This document shows positions 24,223-32,636 of a DNA stretch of 64,000 bases, in pieces. Source of the DNA: Streptomyces sp. R44 (GTDB lineage: Bacteria; Actinomycetota; Actinomycetes; Streptomycetales; Streptomycetaceae); assembly GCF_041053105.1 (NCBI RefSeq), contig NZ_CP163444.1:2728001-2792000 (forward strand), written 5' to 3'. Positions within the stretch are counted from its first letter, which is position 1. Every line of letters begins with the position of its first letter. The translations under genes were made by a program, and so were the position numbers. The notes below the pieces were generated by a model, which had not been told where the DNA came from, made no database searches, and was given only the letters and a program-made list of their open reading frames with translations.

Positions 24223-25724
24223 AGTGGCATCCGTACGGTGAAGACCGCCCCGCCCGCCGGGTGGTTGGCGGCCCGGACGGTGCCGCCGTGCAGCCGGACG
24301 TTCTCCAGGGTGATCGCCAGGCCGAGGCCGCTGCCCGCGGAACGGGTTCTGGCCTGGTCCGCCTTGTAGAAGCGGTCGAAGACGTGCGGCAGGACGTCCG
24401 GGTGGATGCCCGGCCCCCGGTCGGCGACCTCCGTCACGAGCTCGTCCCCCTCCGCGTACAGCCTGACCGTCACCGGCGCGGCCCCGTGCCGCAGGGCGTT
24501 GCCGACGAGGTTGGCGACGACGACGTCGAAACGGCGCGGATCGAGCCGGGCCCTGATGCCCTCCTCAAGGTACGGGACGACCTGCGCGGGATCGGTCCAG
24601 TGCCGGTGCTGGAGGGTCTTGCGGACGCAGTCGGCGGCGTCGACCTCGTCGGTGTGCAGCTCGGCGGCGCGCGCGTCGAATCGGGAGATCTCCATGAGGT
24701 CCTCGACGAGTACGGCGAGCTTCCCGGTCTCGGTGCTGATCAGCCGGACGGCGCGGGCGGTGTCGCTGTCGAGGCTCCCGGCGTCCTCGTCGAGGACCTC
24801 GGTGACCGCGAGCATGCCGGCGAGCGGGGTGCGCAGTTCGTGCGAGACGTCGGAGGCGAAGCGGCGGGCGCGGGCCTCGGCGTTGCGGAGTTCCGTGACG
24901 GAACGTTCCAGCTCGGCGGCGGACTCGTTGAACGTGCGGGCGAGATCGGAGAGTTCGTCCCTGCCCTTGGCGTGGATGCGGGTGTCGAGCCGGCCCCGGC
25001 CCATGCTGTGGGCCGCCTGCCGCAGTTCCCGTACGGGGCGGAGCACGCTGCGGGAGGCGATGAGGGCGGGGATCAGGGCCACGGCCAGGGCCGGGAGGGC
25101 GCCGTCGCGGGCTGCGGTCACCATGGCCTCGATGTTCGCCTCCTCGTCGTCGAGCTCCATGACGGCGTAGAAGACGAGGCCGGTGGGCTGGGCGGTGCCC
25201 TGGGTCACGTGCGTCCGGAAGACGGCGGGGACGGCCATGGTCAGGTACGGCCTGCCGTTCTTCACGACCCGCTGGAAGCTGGCGTGCGGGGTGGCCGACC
25301 GGGCCTGGGCGCGGGCCCGCAGCTCGGGGGTGATGACGGAGGAGGTGGGGCGGTCGGTGGAGGAGACGTGGACGGTGCCGTACTCGGCGTAGACGCGCCA
25401 GGGGCGGGGCTTTCCCTGGCGGGCGATGGCGAGGACCCTCTCGCGCAGGAGGGTGGTGTCGACGGGCAGGGTGGTGGTGAGCGGGTCGACCTGGTCGCGC
25501 AGGGCGGAGACGGCGGTGTTCTGGGTCTGCTCCAGGATGGCGTTGCGGGCGGCGCGGTAGGTGAGCGCGGCGGTGGTGCCGCAGCCGACGGCCGCGACGA
25601 GGAGGAAGGCGAGGACGAGGCGGGTACGGAGGCCGAAGGGGTGGGGACGGGGGCGGCGGGCACGGCGACGGGCCCGTCCGGCTCGTGGCTCGGTGCCGGG
25701 CTCCGGCGTCACGCAGGCCTTCAC
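24219..25724 (-). CDS. Sensor histidine kinase, OmpR-system (HAMP-HisKA-HATPase)
   Basis: A 501-residue classical sensor kinase. A basic N-terminus is followed by TM1 (about residues 35-57), a roughly 170-residue extracytoplasmic domain, TM2 near residue 225 and a HAMP domain. The HisKA domain carries the His in FASDVSHELRTPLAG; then come the N box LVGNALRHG, DRGPGIHPDV and the GSGLGLAI G2 box. It starts at GTG 25724, overlapping the regulator stop (GTGA), and overlaps the lipoprotein gene at its 3' end. Signal unknown; the lipoprotein partner and flanking wall genes suggest an envelope cue. Confidence 0.95.
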   Translation of the reverse strand: MKACVTPEPGTEPRAGRARRRARRPRPHPFGLRTRLVLAFLLVAAVGCGTTAALTYRAARNAILEQTQNTAVSALRDQVDPLTTTLPVDTTLLRERVLAIARQGKPRPWRVYAEYGTVHVSSTDRPTSSVITPELRARAQARSATPHASFQRVVKNGRPYLTMAVPAVFRTHVTQGTAQPTGLVFYAVMELDDEEANIEAMVTAARDGALPALAVALIPALIASRSVLRPVRELRQAAHSMGRGRLDTRIHAKGRDELSDLARTFNESAAELERSVTELRNAEARARRFASDVSHELRTPLAGMLAVTEVLDEDAGSLDSDTARAVRLISTETGKLAVLVEDLMEISRFDARAAELHTDEVDAADCVRKTLQHRHWTDPAQVVPYLEEGIRARLDPRRFDVVVANLVGNALRHGAAPVTVRLYAEGDELVTEVADRGPGIHPDVLPHVFDRFYKADQARTRSAGSGLGLAITLENVRLHGGTVRAANHPAGGAVFTVRMPL

Positions 25725-26404
25725 AGCGGACCGAAGCGGTAGCCGAAGCCGCGCAGGGTCTGGATGTAGCGGGGTTCGCCCGGGGTGTCCTCGATCTTGT
25801 TGCGCAGCCGGCGGACGCAGGCGTCCACCAGCCGGGCGTCGCCGTGGTAGCTGTGCTCCCAGACGTGTTCGAGGAGCTGCTGGCGGCTGAAGACCTGCTC
25901 GGGGGCGGCCGTGAGGTGGAGCAGCAGCTTGAGCTCGGAGGGGGCGAGGGCGAGGCGCTCGCCCGCCTTGGCGACGGTCAGGCCGGCCCGGTCGATGGCG
26001 AGCTCGCCGTGGAACTCGACGGCGGACCGGCCGGATCCCGGCTCCTCGATGCGCCGCAGCACGGCCCGTATCCGGGCCTCGATGACCTCGGTACGGGCGG
26101 GCTTGACGATGTAGTCGTCGGCCCCGGCCTCCAGGCCCACGACGACGTCGAAGTCGTCGCCGCGTGCGGTGAGCATGATGATCGGCAGCTGGCTGCTCTC
26201 CCGGACCCGGCGGCAGACCTGGACGCCGTTCATGCCGGGCAGCATCAGGTCGAGGAGCAGCAGGTCGGGCCGGAACTCCCCGAGCGCGGCGAGCCCCGCC
26301 TCGCCGGTGGGGGCGGTCCGGACGTCGTGCCCGCGGCGGCGGAGACCCAGCTCGACGCCTTCACGGACGGAGGGGTCGTCTTCTATGAGGAGCACGCGGG
26401 GCAT
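25721..26404 (-). CDS. Response regulator, OmpR/PhoB family
   Basis: A 227-residue regulator: receiver domain with EDD, phosphoacceptor Asp52 in LLLLDLMLPGMNG, MLTARGD and the Lys of YIVKPA, then a winged-helix DNA-binding domain ending TLRGFGYRFG. Within Streptomyces it resembles the AfsQ1/CseB group but I cannot assign it to a named system. It starts at ATG 26404; GATACT 6 nt upstream is a possible -10 element, and no ribosome-binding site is obvious. First gene of the regulator-kinase-lipoprotein operon, located 50 bp after murJ on the same strand. Confidence 0.94.
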   Translation of the reverse strand: MPRVLLIEDDPSVREGVELGLRRRGHDVRTAPTGEAGLAALGEFRPDLLLLDLMLPGMNGVQVCRRVRESSQLPIIMLTARGDDFDVVVGLEAGADDYIVKPARTEVIEARIRAVLRRIEEPGSGRSAVEFHGELAIDRAGLTVAKAGERLALAPSELKLLLHLTAAPEQVFSRQQLLEHVWEHSYHGDARLVDACVRRLRNKIEDTPGEPRYIQTLRGFGYRFGPL

Positions 26405-26454
26405 GTGTGGAGTATCCCAAGGTCGGTACGGGCGCCCCCACGGGGCGGGGAGGG

Positions 26455-28065
26455 TCAGGTGCGGCGGAGCCGGTTCGCGGTCGAGGCGAGGAGGGCCTGG
26501 AGCTCCGTGAGGCGGAGGGGGCGGGAGAGGAGGGCGAAGGTCGTCAGGATCGTCGCGGCTCCCGCGAGGCCCGCGACCAGCGGCCCCGCCCCGGCCGCCA
26601 GGTCCGCGGCGAACAGGCCGTAGCCCGCCGCCGGCACGGCCGCCACGAGCAGCCGGGCCAGCGCGGGGACCGCCCCGCCCGCCGTGCCGCCGAGGCGCCG
26701 GCGCAGCACGTACGCCGTGGCGGCCCAGCCCGCCCACAGTGCGAGGGAGTACGCCGCCGCCATGCCCGTGACGGCCCAGCGGGTCGGGAGGCAGTGGTAC
26801 GCGGCCAGGGAGAGGCCCGCGTTCAGGGCGGCGATGACCAGGTTCAGGAAGAACGGGGTGCGGGTGTCCCGCAGGGCGTAGAAGGCCCGGGTGCACACGT
26901 ACTGGCCGGAGAGGGCGACCAGGCCCGGCGCGAAGGCCATCAGGGTCCAGGACATCGCGCGGACGTCGTCGCCGCCGGTCGCCCCGTACCCGAAGACCAG
27001 GGTCATCAGCGGGACCGCGAGGGCGAGGAGCGCGCAGGCCGCCGGGACCACCGCCGCCGCGCTGGTCCGCAGGGCGTACGAGACGTCCCGCCGGACGCCC
27101 GCGAGGTCGCCCTCGGCGGCGGCGCCGCTCATCCGGGGCAGCAGCGCCGTGACGAGGGAGACGGTGATGATGCCGTGGGGGACGGTCCAGAGGAGGTACG
27201 CGTTGTTGTACGCGGCGAGGCCCGCGCCGCCGTCCTTCACCAGGCCGCCCGCCGAGGTGGCGATCCAGCTCGTCACCCAGTACGCGCCCTGGTTCGTGAG
27301 GACGAGGAGCACCAGCCAGCCCGCGGAGCGCAGCGGGGCGGCGAGGCCGCTGCCGCGCCAGTCGAAGCGGGGCCGCCAGCGGAATCCCGCGGCGCGCAGC
27401 GAGGGCAGCAGGGCGAGGGCCTGAACGGCGATGCCGGCGGTGGTGCCCCAGCCGAGGAGGGCGGTCTCCCCGGGGGTGAGCTCGCCGCCGTCGCTGACGG
27501 CCAGGAAGAGGCCGAAGACGGTGACGGCGACGACGTTGTTGAGGACGGGGGTCCACATCATGGCGCCGAACCGGCCCCGGGCGTTGAGGACCTGTCCGAG
27601 CAGGGTGAAGAGTCCGAGGAAGAAGATCTGCGGCAGGCACGCGCGCGCGAAGGCGATCGTCATGTCCCGCTGTCCGCCCACGTAGTCGGTGTACGTGTCG
27701 ACGATCAGCGGGGCGGCCAGGACGGCGACGGCCGTGAGTGCGGCGAGGGCGAGCGCGCAGAGGGTGAGGAGGCGGTCGGTGTAGGCGACGCCGCCGTCCT
27801 CGTGCTCCTTGGCGGCCTTGACGAGTTCGGGGACGAAGACTGCGTTGAGGGCGCCGCCGAGGAGCAGCATGTAGACGATGGTGGGGACCGAGTTCCCGAC
27901 CGCGTACCCGTCGGCGACGAGGCCCGCGCCGAGCGCGGCGGCGACGACGGAGGCCCGGACGAAGCCGGTGGCGCGGGAGACGAGCGAGCCGGCGGCCATG
28001 AGGGCGCCGCTGCGGAGGGCGGAGGACTTCGGCTCGGGTGGTGCGGCGGTGAGCGTCGCCGTCAT
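26455..28065 (-). CDS. murJ: Lipid II flippase MurJ-family protein
   Basis: A 536-residue membrane protein with about 14 transmembrane segments, the MVF/MurJ family of the MOP superfamily. Characteristic stretches are SRATGFVRASVVAAALGAG near the N-terminus, NSVPTIVYMLLLGGALNAVFVP and ARACLPQIFFLGLFTLLGQVLNARGRFGAMMWTPVLNN. Family members flip lipid II for peptidoglycan synthesis. The ATG at 28065 overlaps the FemX-like gene's stop (ATGA), linking lipid II modification with its export. Streptomycetes have several MurJ paralogues, and this is not the long MviN-kinase fusion type, so an accessory role is possible. Confidence 0.85.
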   Translation of the reverse strand: MTATLTAAPPEPKSSALRSGALMAAGSLVSRATGFVRASVVAAALGAGLVADGYAVGNSVPTIVYMLLLGGALNAVFVPELVKAAKEHEDGGVAYTDRLLTLCALALAALTAVAVLAAPLIVDTYTDYVGGQRDMTIAFARACLPQIFFLGLFTLLGQVLNARGRFGAMMWTPVLNNVVAVTVFGLFLAVSDGGELTPGETALLGWGTTAGIAVQALALLPSLRAAGFRWRPRFDWRGSGLAAPLRSAGWLVLLVLTNQGAYWVTSWIATSAGGLVKDGGAGLAAYNNAYLLWTVPHGIITVSLVTALLPRMSGAAAEGDLAGVRRDVSYALRTSAAAVVPAACALLALAVPLMTLVFGYGATGGDDVRAMSWTLMAFAPGLVALSGQYVCTRAFYALRDTRTPFFLNLVIAALNAGLSLAAYHCLPTRWAVTGMAAAYSLALWAGWAATAYVLRRRLGGTAGGAVPALARLLVAAVPAAGYGLFAADLAAGAGPLVAGLAGAATILTTFALLSRPLRLTELQALLASTANRLRRT

Positions 28066-29249
28066 CGACGGGCCAGATAGGCCTGGAAGGCGCGGTACAG
28101 CGCCCCGTTGGTCGTGCCCTGCATCGGAATCTCCCACTCCCCCAGCGTCTCGACGACCTGACCGCCCGTGCCGAGCTTCCAGCGAAGCAGCCCGTGGGCG
28201 CGGTCGTCCGGATCAAGGGTGGAGGGTACCCCGCGCAGGTCGTAGACGGCGGCGCCGAGCGCGTGGGCGTCGAGCATCATGCGCCACTGGAGGGCGTTGG
28301 AGGGCCGGACCTCGCGGCGGTGGTCGGCGGAGGCGCCGGTCTGGTACCAGACGCGGCCGCCGACGGTGAGCATCGTGTGCGCGGCGAGGATCTCGCCCTC
28401 GTGGCGGGCGAGGTAGAGCCTCATGCGGCCGGGCTGCTCGGCGTTGAGGACGGCGTACTGGCGCTCGTAGTAGGCGAGGGAGCGGCCGAGGCGGAAGCCG
28501 TCGCGTTCCTCGGTGATGCGCAGCAGCCGGTAGAACTCGGGGAGGTCGGCGGCGGAGCCGACGACGACCTCGACGCCGGACTTGCGGGCCTTGCGGACGT
28601 TGCGCCGCCACTCCTGGTTGAGGCCGGTCCACAGGTCGTCGGTGCTGCGGCCGGCGAGCGGGACCTGGAAGACGTGCCGGGGCTGGGCGTCGGCGCCGTC
28701 CTCGGAGTCGCCGCCGCACTTGCGCCAGCCGCGGGCGCGCAGGCGTTCGGCGACGGCGGTTCCCAGCGGGTCGACCTCGTCGGCGAGGACGTCGGAGAGC
28801 CGGCGGCCCGCTCCGGTGCCGGCCTTGACGATGGCGGCGTTCCACCGGCGGTAGGCGGGTCCGGGTCCCATGCGGACGGCGAAGGCGCCCAGGGAGCGCA
28901 GATGGCCGAGGAGCGGGGCGAGCCAGCCGTCGAGGTCGGGGTCGGCCCAGTCGGCGACGGGCCCTTCGGGCAGATAGGCGAAGTACTTCCGGGTGCCGGG
29001 GAAGGGCCGGAGGAGGACGAGCGCGACGCCCGAGAGGGCCTCTCCTTCCCGTCCCCACCCGACCAGTTGGTGGCTCCAGCCGTCCTTCACCTGCGCCCAG
29101 GAGGGGAGTTGGAGGAAGCTGGGCCCCTCGGCGCCGGAGCGGGAGTCGAGGAACGCGCGGTACGCCTCGGGGGTCACGGGCCCGAGCCTGACCGGTCCTG
29201 CGGGGGCGCGGCGGTCGGTGGGTGCGGCCGTCACGAGCAGCGCTGACAC
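28062..29249 (-). CDS. FemAB/FemX-like peptidoglycan bridge aminoacyltransferase
   Basis: A 395-residue protein of the Fem family, which transfer amino acids from aminoacyl-tRNA to the lipid II stem peptide; Streptomyces FemX-type enzymes add the interpeptide Gly in LL-diaminopimelate walls. The double GNAT fold is recognisable: PSFLQLPSWAQVKDGW near the N-terminus, LNQEWRRNVRKARKSGVEVVVG in the middle and WYQTGASADHRREVRPSNALQWRMM with YDLRGVP later. It starts at GTG 29249 after AAGGAGG. Translationally coupled to murJ and divergent from the L,D-transpeptidase gene, it forms a cell-wall assembly cluster. Confidence 0.9.
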   Translation of the reverse strand: MSALLVTAAPTDRRAPAGPVRLGPVTPEAYRAFLDSRSGAEGPSFLQLPSWAQVKDGWSHQLVGWGREGEALSGVALVLLRPFPGTRKYFAYLPEGPVADWADPDLDGWLAPLLGHLRSLGAFAVRMGPGPAYRRWNAAIVKAGTGAGRRLSDVLADEVDPLGTAVAERLRARGWRKCGGDSEDGADAQPRHVFQVPLAGRSTDDLWTGLNQEWRRNVRKARKSGVEVVVGSAADLPEFYRLLRITEERDGFRLGRSLAYYERQYAVLNAEQPGRMRLYLARHEGEILAAHTMLTVGGRVWYQTGASADHRREVRPSNALQWRMMLDAHALGAAVYDLRGVPSTLDPDDRAHGLLRWKLGTGGQVVETLGEWEIPMQGTTNGALYRAFQAYLARR

Positions 29250-29458
29250 AACGGGAGCCTCCTTGTTCCGCCCCTCGGTGGTGGGGCGCACAGCAGGCTC
29301 ACAGCCGAATTCGACGGATGCGCGCGGCGATTGTGACCGGACGATGACCGTTCCGCCGCAGCCGCCGTCACAGAGGCGTCCGGCGCCCCGGGGGCGCTCG
29401 CCGGCGGCCTACAGTCCAGGACATCCCACCCTTTCTCCCTCACTCGCGGAGGTCTGCC

Positions 29459-30634
29459 GTGCTGCCGATACGCACATCCCGTCCCGCCCTGGCGGTCGTC
29501 GCGCTGACCGTGTCCCTCACCGCCTGCACGGCCCAGGCGGCCGACGGGGGCTCGTCCGGGGCGCGGGCCGGGGCGTCCGAGGCGGCGCCCCCGGCGAAGG
29601 TGACGGTGGTGAAGAAGACGGCCGGCAGCCCGGTGACGGTGACGGCGTCCGGCGGCACGCTCGCGGCGGTGCGGGTCGTGGACGCCGAGGGCGGTGTCCT
29701 GGAGGGCCGTACGGACGCGGGCGGTACGAGCTGGGTCTCGGACCGCAAGGCGGTGCCCGGCACCTCCTACACGGTCGAGGTGACGTCCCGTACCGCCGAC
29801 GGCAAGGAGTCGACCAGCCGGTCGTCCTTCGCCACCCCGGAGCCCCGGAAGGTCAACAAGGTGACCCTGGCGCCCGGCAAGAACACCACGGTCGGCATCG
29901 CCCACCCCCTCTCGATCGTCTTCGACCTGCCGGTGACGCGGAAGGCGGACGTGGAGAAGCAGCTCAAGGTGACCACCTCGAACAACACCGAGGGTTCCTG
30001 GGGCTGGGTCAAGGACTACTCGGGTCGGGACCGGGTGGACTGGCGGCCGCGGGAGTACTGGAAGCCGGGCACGAAGGTCACCCTCGCAGCGGACCTCGAC
30101 GGCACGGACTCGGGCGGCGGCTGGTTCGTACGGGACTACCGCACCGGCTTCACCGTCGGAGCGGCGCAGGTCGTCAAGGTCGACCTGGACGCACACCGAC
30201 TGAGTGTCGTACGGGACGGGCGGACGGTCCGCACGATCCCCGTCTCCGGCGGCACCCCCGGCGGCGACAAGCGGTCCTGGCGGGGGACGGCCGTGCTGAT
30301 GGCGAAGGAGGGCACCATCAACATGAACTCGGAGACGGTCGGCCTCGGCGACGCCTACAACAAGATGGTCAACTACTCGATGCGGCTGACGTGGTCCGGG
30401 ATGTACACGCACGCGGCGCCGTGGAACGCGGCGTACTTCGGCCGGGAGAACCACAGTTCCGGGTGCATCGGGATGAGCGACGCGAACGCGGCCTCGTTCT
30501 ACGCGTCGGTGAACGTGGGCGACCCCTTCGAGATCAAGGGGCGGGAGACGAAGGGGACGGTGGCCGAGGGCAACGGGTACGGGGCGTGGAACCTGAACTG
30601 GGAGCAGTGGAAGGCGAAGAGCGCCCTCGGCTGA
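29459..30634 (+). CDS. L,D-transpeptidase lipoprotein (Ig-like domains plus YkuD)
   Basis: A 391-residue exported enzyme with lipobox-like VSLTACTAQ (Cys near residue 23). Two bacterial Ig-like domains follow (about residues 45-240), then the YkuD catalytic domain whose signature HSSGCIGMS places the nucleophile at Cys336; a C-terminal Trp-rich subdomain (AWNLNWEQW) is typical of actinobacterial Ldt enzymes such as LdtMt2. It would make 3-3 peptidoglycan cross-links, insensitive to most penicillins. It starts at GTG 29459 after CGGAGG. Divergent from femX; neighbouring wall genes support the role. Confidence 0.95.
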   Translation: MLPIRTSRPALAVVALTVSLTACTAQAADGGSSGARAGASEAAPPAKVTVVKKTAGSPVTVTASGGTLAAVRVVDAEGGVLEGRTDAGGTSWVSDRKAVPGTSYTVEVTSRTADGKESTSRSSFATPEPRKVNKVTLAPGKNTTVGIAHPLSIVFDLPVTRKADVEKQLKVTTSNNTEGSWGWVKDYSGRDRVDWRPREYWKPGTKVTLAADLDGTDSGGGWFVRDYRTGFTVGAAQVVKVDLDAHRLSVVRDGRTVRTIPVSGGTPGGDKRSWRGTAVLMAKEGTINMNSETVGLGDAYNKMVNYSMRLTWSGMYTHAAPWNAAYFGRENHSSGCIGMSDANAASFYASVNVGDPFEIKGRETKGTVAEGNGYGAWNLNWEQWKAKSALG

Positions 30635-30638
30635 ACGG

Positions 30639-31307
30639 TCAGCCCAGGGCCTTGCGCCAGTCCCGCATCTCCCAGATCAGGACCTCCGCGTCGGACGTGG
30701 CGGCCAGTGCGGCTCCCCCGGTGCCGGTGAGCCGGGCCGCGTCGCCCGGCGCCAGCTCCTCGTCGCCCAGCGACACCCCGCCGCGCACCACGTGGACGTA
30801 CGCGAAGTCGGCGGGCGGCACCTCCGCGGACTCGCCCGCCCCGAGGCGGTGGACGTGCAGGACCGCCCCGGCCGCCGGGAGGTCGTACGCGTCCTCCAGG
30901 TCCCGCACCACCTGGTACGACGGCTCGCCGCCCGGCGACAGCGGGGCGAGCCACATCTGGACGAAGACCAGGGGGGCGGCGCCGTCGTTGCGTTCGACGT
31001 GACGGACGCCGCCCGCCGCGCCGAGGTGCTGGAGGTCGCCGGGACGGACCACCGACGTGTGGCCGGTGCTGTCGGTATGGGTCAGCTCGCCCTCGACCAC
31101 CCACGTCACGATCTCCGTGTGGCTGTGCGGGTGCTCGTCGAAGCCCGCCCCCGGCGCGAGCCGCTCCTCGTTGCAGGCGAGGAGCGCGCCGAAGCGGAGG
31201 TTGTCGGGGTCGTAGTGCGGCCCGAAGGACAGGGCGTGCCGGGTCTCGATCCCGGCCGCCGGGTCGCCCCCGGGGTAGCGCTCGGTGGCGCGCTGAATGC
31301 GTATCAC
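30639..31307 (-). CDS. Pirin family protein
   Basis: A 222-residue bicupin of the pirin family. The metal-binding HPHSHTEIVTWVVEGELTH motif (about residues 58-76) gives the expected His and Glu ligands, and DLQHLGAAGGVRHVERN follows. Some bacterial pirins are quercetin dioxygenases; a Serratia pirin regulates pyruvate dehydrogenase, but no such role is known here. It starts at GTG 31307, 6 nt after TACGGT, without a ribosome-binding site, so it is probably leaderless. Divergent from fasR with 58 bp between starts; its stop lies 4 nt beyond the convergent L,D-transpeptidase stop. Confidence 0.93.
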   Translation of the reverse strand: MIRIQRATERYPGGDPAAGIETRHALSFGPHYDPDNLRFGALLACNEERLAPGAGFDEHPHSHTEIVTWVVEGELTHTDSTGHTSVVRPGDLQHLGAAGGVRHVERNDGAAPLVFVQMWLAPLSPGGEPSYQVVRDLEDAYDLPAAGAVLHVHRLGAGESAEVPPADFAYVHVVRGGVSLGDEELAPGDAARLTGTGGAALAATSDAEVLIWEMRDWRKALG

Positions 31308-31365
31308 GGACGTACCGTAGCCCCGACCCCGCACGCCGGCGTCCCGATAAGGCAGTCTTGTCCCC
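31308..31365. promoter_or_regulatory. Compact divergent pirin/fasR promoter region
   Basis: Only 58 bp separate the two GTG starts. On the minus strand TACGGT lies 6 nt before the pirin GTG; on the plus strand the weaker CAGTCT lies 7 nt before the fasR GTG. Neither gene has a ribosome-binding site, so both are likely leaderless and their promoters must overlap. Confidence 0.5.
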
Positions 31366-32547
31366 GTGCCTGAACCCGTGAACGCCGCCCATCCGCACGC
31401 CGCGACCCTGAAACGCCTCGAACAGTCGTCCGGGCGGCTCGCCGCCGGCGCCATCGCCCGCATGGACGAGACGCTGCCGTGGTACCGCGCGATGCCGCCC
31501 GAGAACCGGTCGTGGATCGGCCTGGTCGCCCAGGCCGGTATCGCCGCGTTCACCGAGTGGTTCCGGCACCCGGAGACCCCGCAGGCCATCTCGACGGACG
31601 TCTTCGGCACCGCGCCCCGCGAGCTGACCCGCGCGATCACCCTGCGCCAGACCGTGGAGATGGTCCGCACGACCATCGAGGTCATGGAGTCGGCGATCGA
31701 GGAGGTCGCCGCCCCCGGCGACGAGTCCGTGCTCCGCGAGGCGCTCCTGGTCTACGCCCGCGAGATCGCGTTCGCGACCGCCCAGGTGTACGCGCAGGCC
31801 GCCGAGGCACGGGGCGCCTGGGACGCCCGCCTGGAGTCGCTCGTCGTCAACGCCGTGCTCTCGGGCGAGGCCGACGAGGGCGCCGTGTCCCGCGCCGCCG
31901 CCCTCGGCTGGAACTCGCCCGACCACGTGTGCGTCATCCTCGGCACCGCCCCCGACGGGGACAGCGAGCTCACCGTCGAGGCGATCCGCCGGGCCGCCCG
32001 GCACGCCAAGCTCCAGGTCCTCACCGGCGTCCTCGGCGACCGGCTCGTCGTCATCGCCGGCGGCAACGACAACCCCCTCGCCGTCGCCAAGGCGCTGATC
32101 GGGCCCTACGCGCCCGGGCCCGTCGTCGCCGGCCCCGTCGTGCCCGATCTGCTCGCCGCGACCCGGTCCGCGCAGGCCGCCGCCGCCGGACTCAAGGCCT
32201 GCTCCGCCTGGCAGGACGCGCCCAGGCCGGTCCTGGCGGACGATCTCCTCCCGGAGCGCGCCATCGCCTCCGACCCTTCGGCCCGCGAGCAGCTGGTGGA
32301 GGAGATCTACAGACCACTGGAGGAAGCGGGCTCGGCGCTGCTCGAAACTCTCAGTGTCTATCTGGAGCAGGCGAGCAGCCTGGAAGGCGCGGCACGGATG
32401 CTCTTCGTCCACCCGAACACCGTGCGCTACCGGCTCCGACGTGTGACCGACGTCACCGGCTGGTCACCCTCCGATGTTCGCTCCGCGTTCACGCTGCGGA
32501 TCGCCCTGATCCTGGGACGCTTGGCCGACGGAGATCCGCAGTCCTAG
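31366..32547 (+). CDS. fasR: FasR, PucR-family activator of fatty acid synthesis
   Basis: A 393-residue regulator with a central GGDEF-like/PucR region and a C-terminal PucR HTH_30 (YLEQASSLEGAARMLFVHPNTVRYRLRRV). It sits directly upstream of fabD in the order known from S. coelicolor, where FasR binds the fabDHPF promoter and activates malonyl-ACP use. Location, length and sequence make this assignment secure. It starts at GTG 31366. The intergenic gap to fabD (89 bp) contains the likely binding site, so FasR controls the next transcription unit rather than cotranscribing passively. Confidence 0.93.
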   Translation: MPEPVNAAHPHAATLKRLEQSSGRLAAGAIARMDETLPWYRAMPPENRSWIGLVAQAGIAAFTEWFRHPETPQAISTDVFGTAPRELTRAITLRQTVEMVRTTIEVMESAIEEVAAPGDESVLREALLVYAREIAFATAQVYAQAAEARGAWDARLESLVVNAVLSGEADEGAVSRAAALGWNSPDHVCVILGTAPDGDSELTVEAIRRAARHAKLQVLTGVLGDRLVVIAGGNDNPLAVAKALIGPYAPGPVVAGPVVPDLLAATRSAQAAAAGLKACSAWQDAPRPVLADDLLPERAIASDPSAREQLVEEIYRPLEEAGSALLETLSVYLEQASSLEGAARMLFVHPNTVRYRLRRVTDVTGWSPSDVRSAFTLRIALILGRLADGDPQS

Positions 32548-32600
32548 ACTTTTGTCGAACACCAACAATTCCCCCGACGGTTCTTCGTCCTTGTCCCCAC
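32548..32600 (+). promoter_or_regulatory. fabDHPF promoter / likely FasR site
   Basis: An AT-rich pocket, TTTTGTCGAACACCAACAA (32551-32569), contains TTGT and ACAA inverted halves in an otherwise GC-rich region directly upstream of fabD. FasR is known to bind this region in S. coelicolor; the exact site here is inferred. Confidence 0.5.
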
Positions 32601-32636
32601 GGGCGCTCGGAGCCGTCCCCAAGAGAGAGTGTGAGG

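Noticed and set aside
23614-26404. Naming the OmpR-type system cseBC or afsQ1Q2
   Set aside because: Similarity is at family level only; the diagnostic sigma factor neighbours (sigE, sigQ) are absent.
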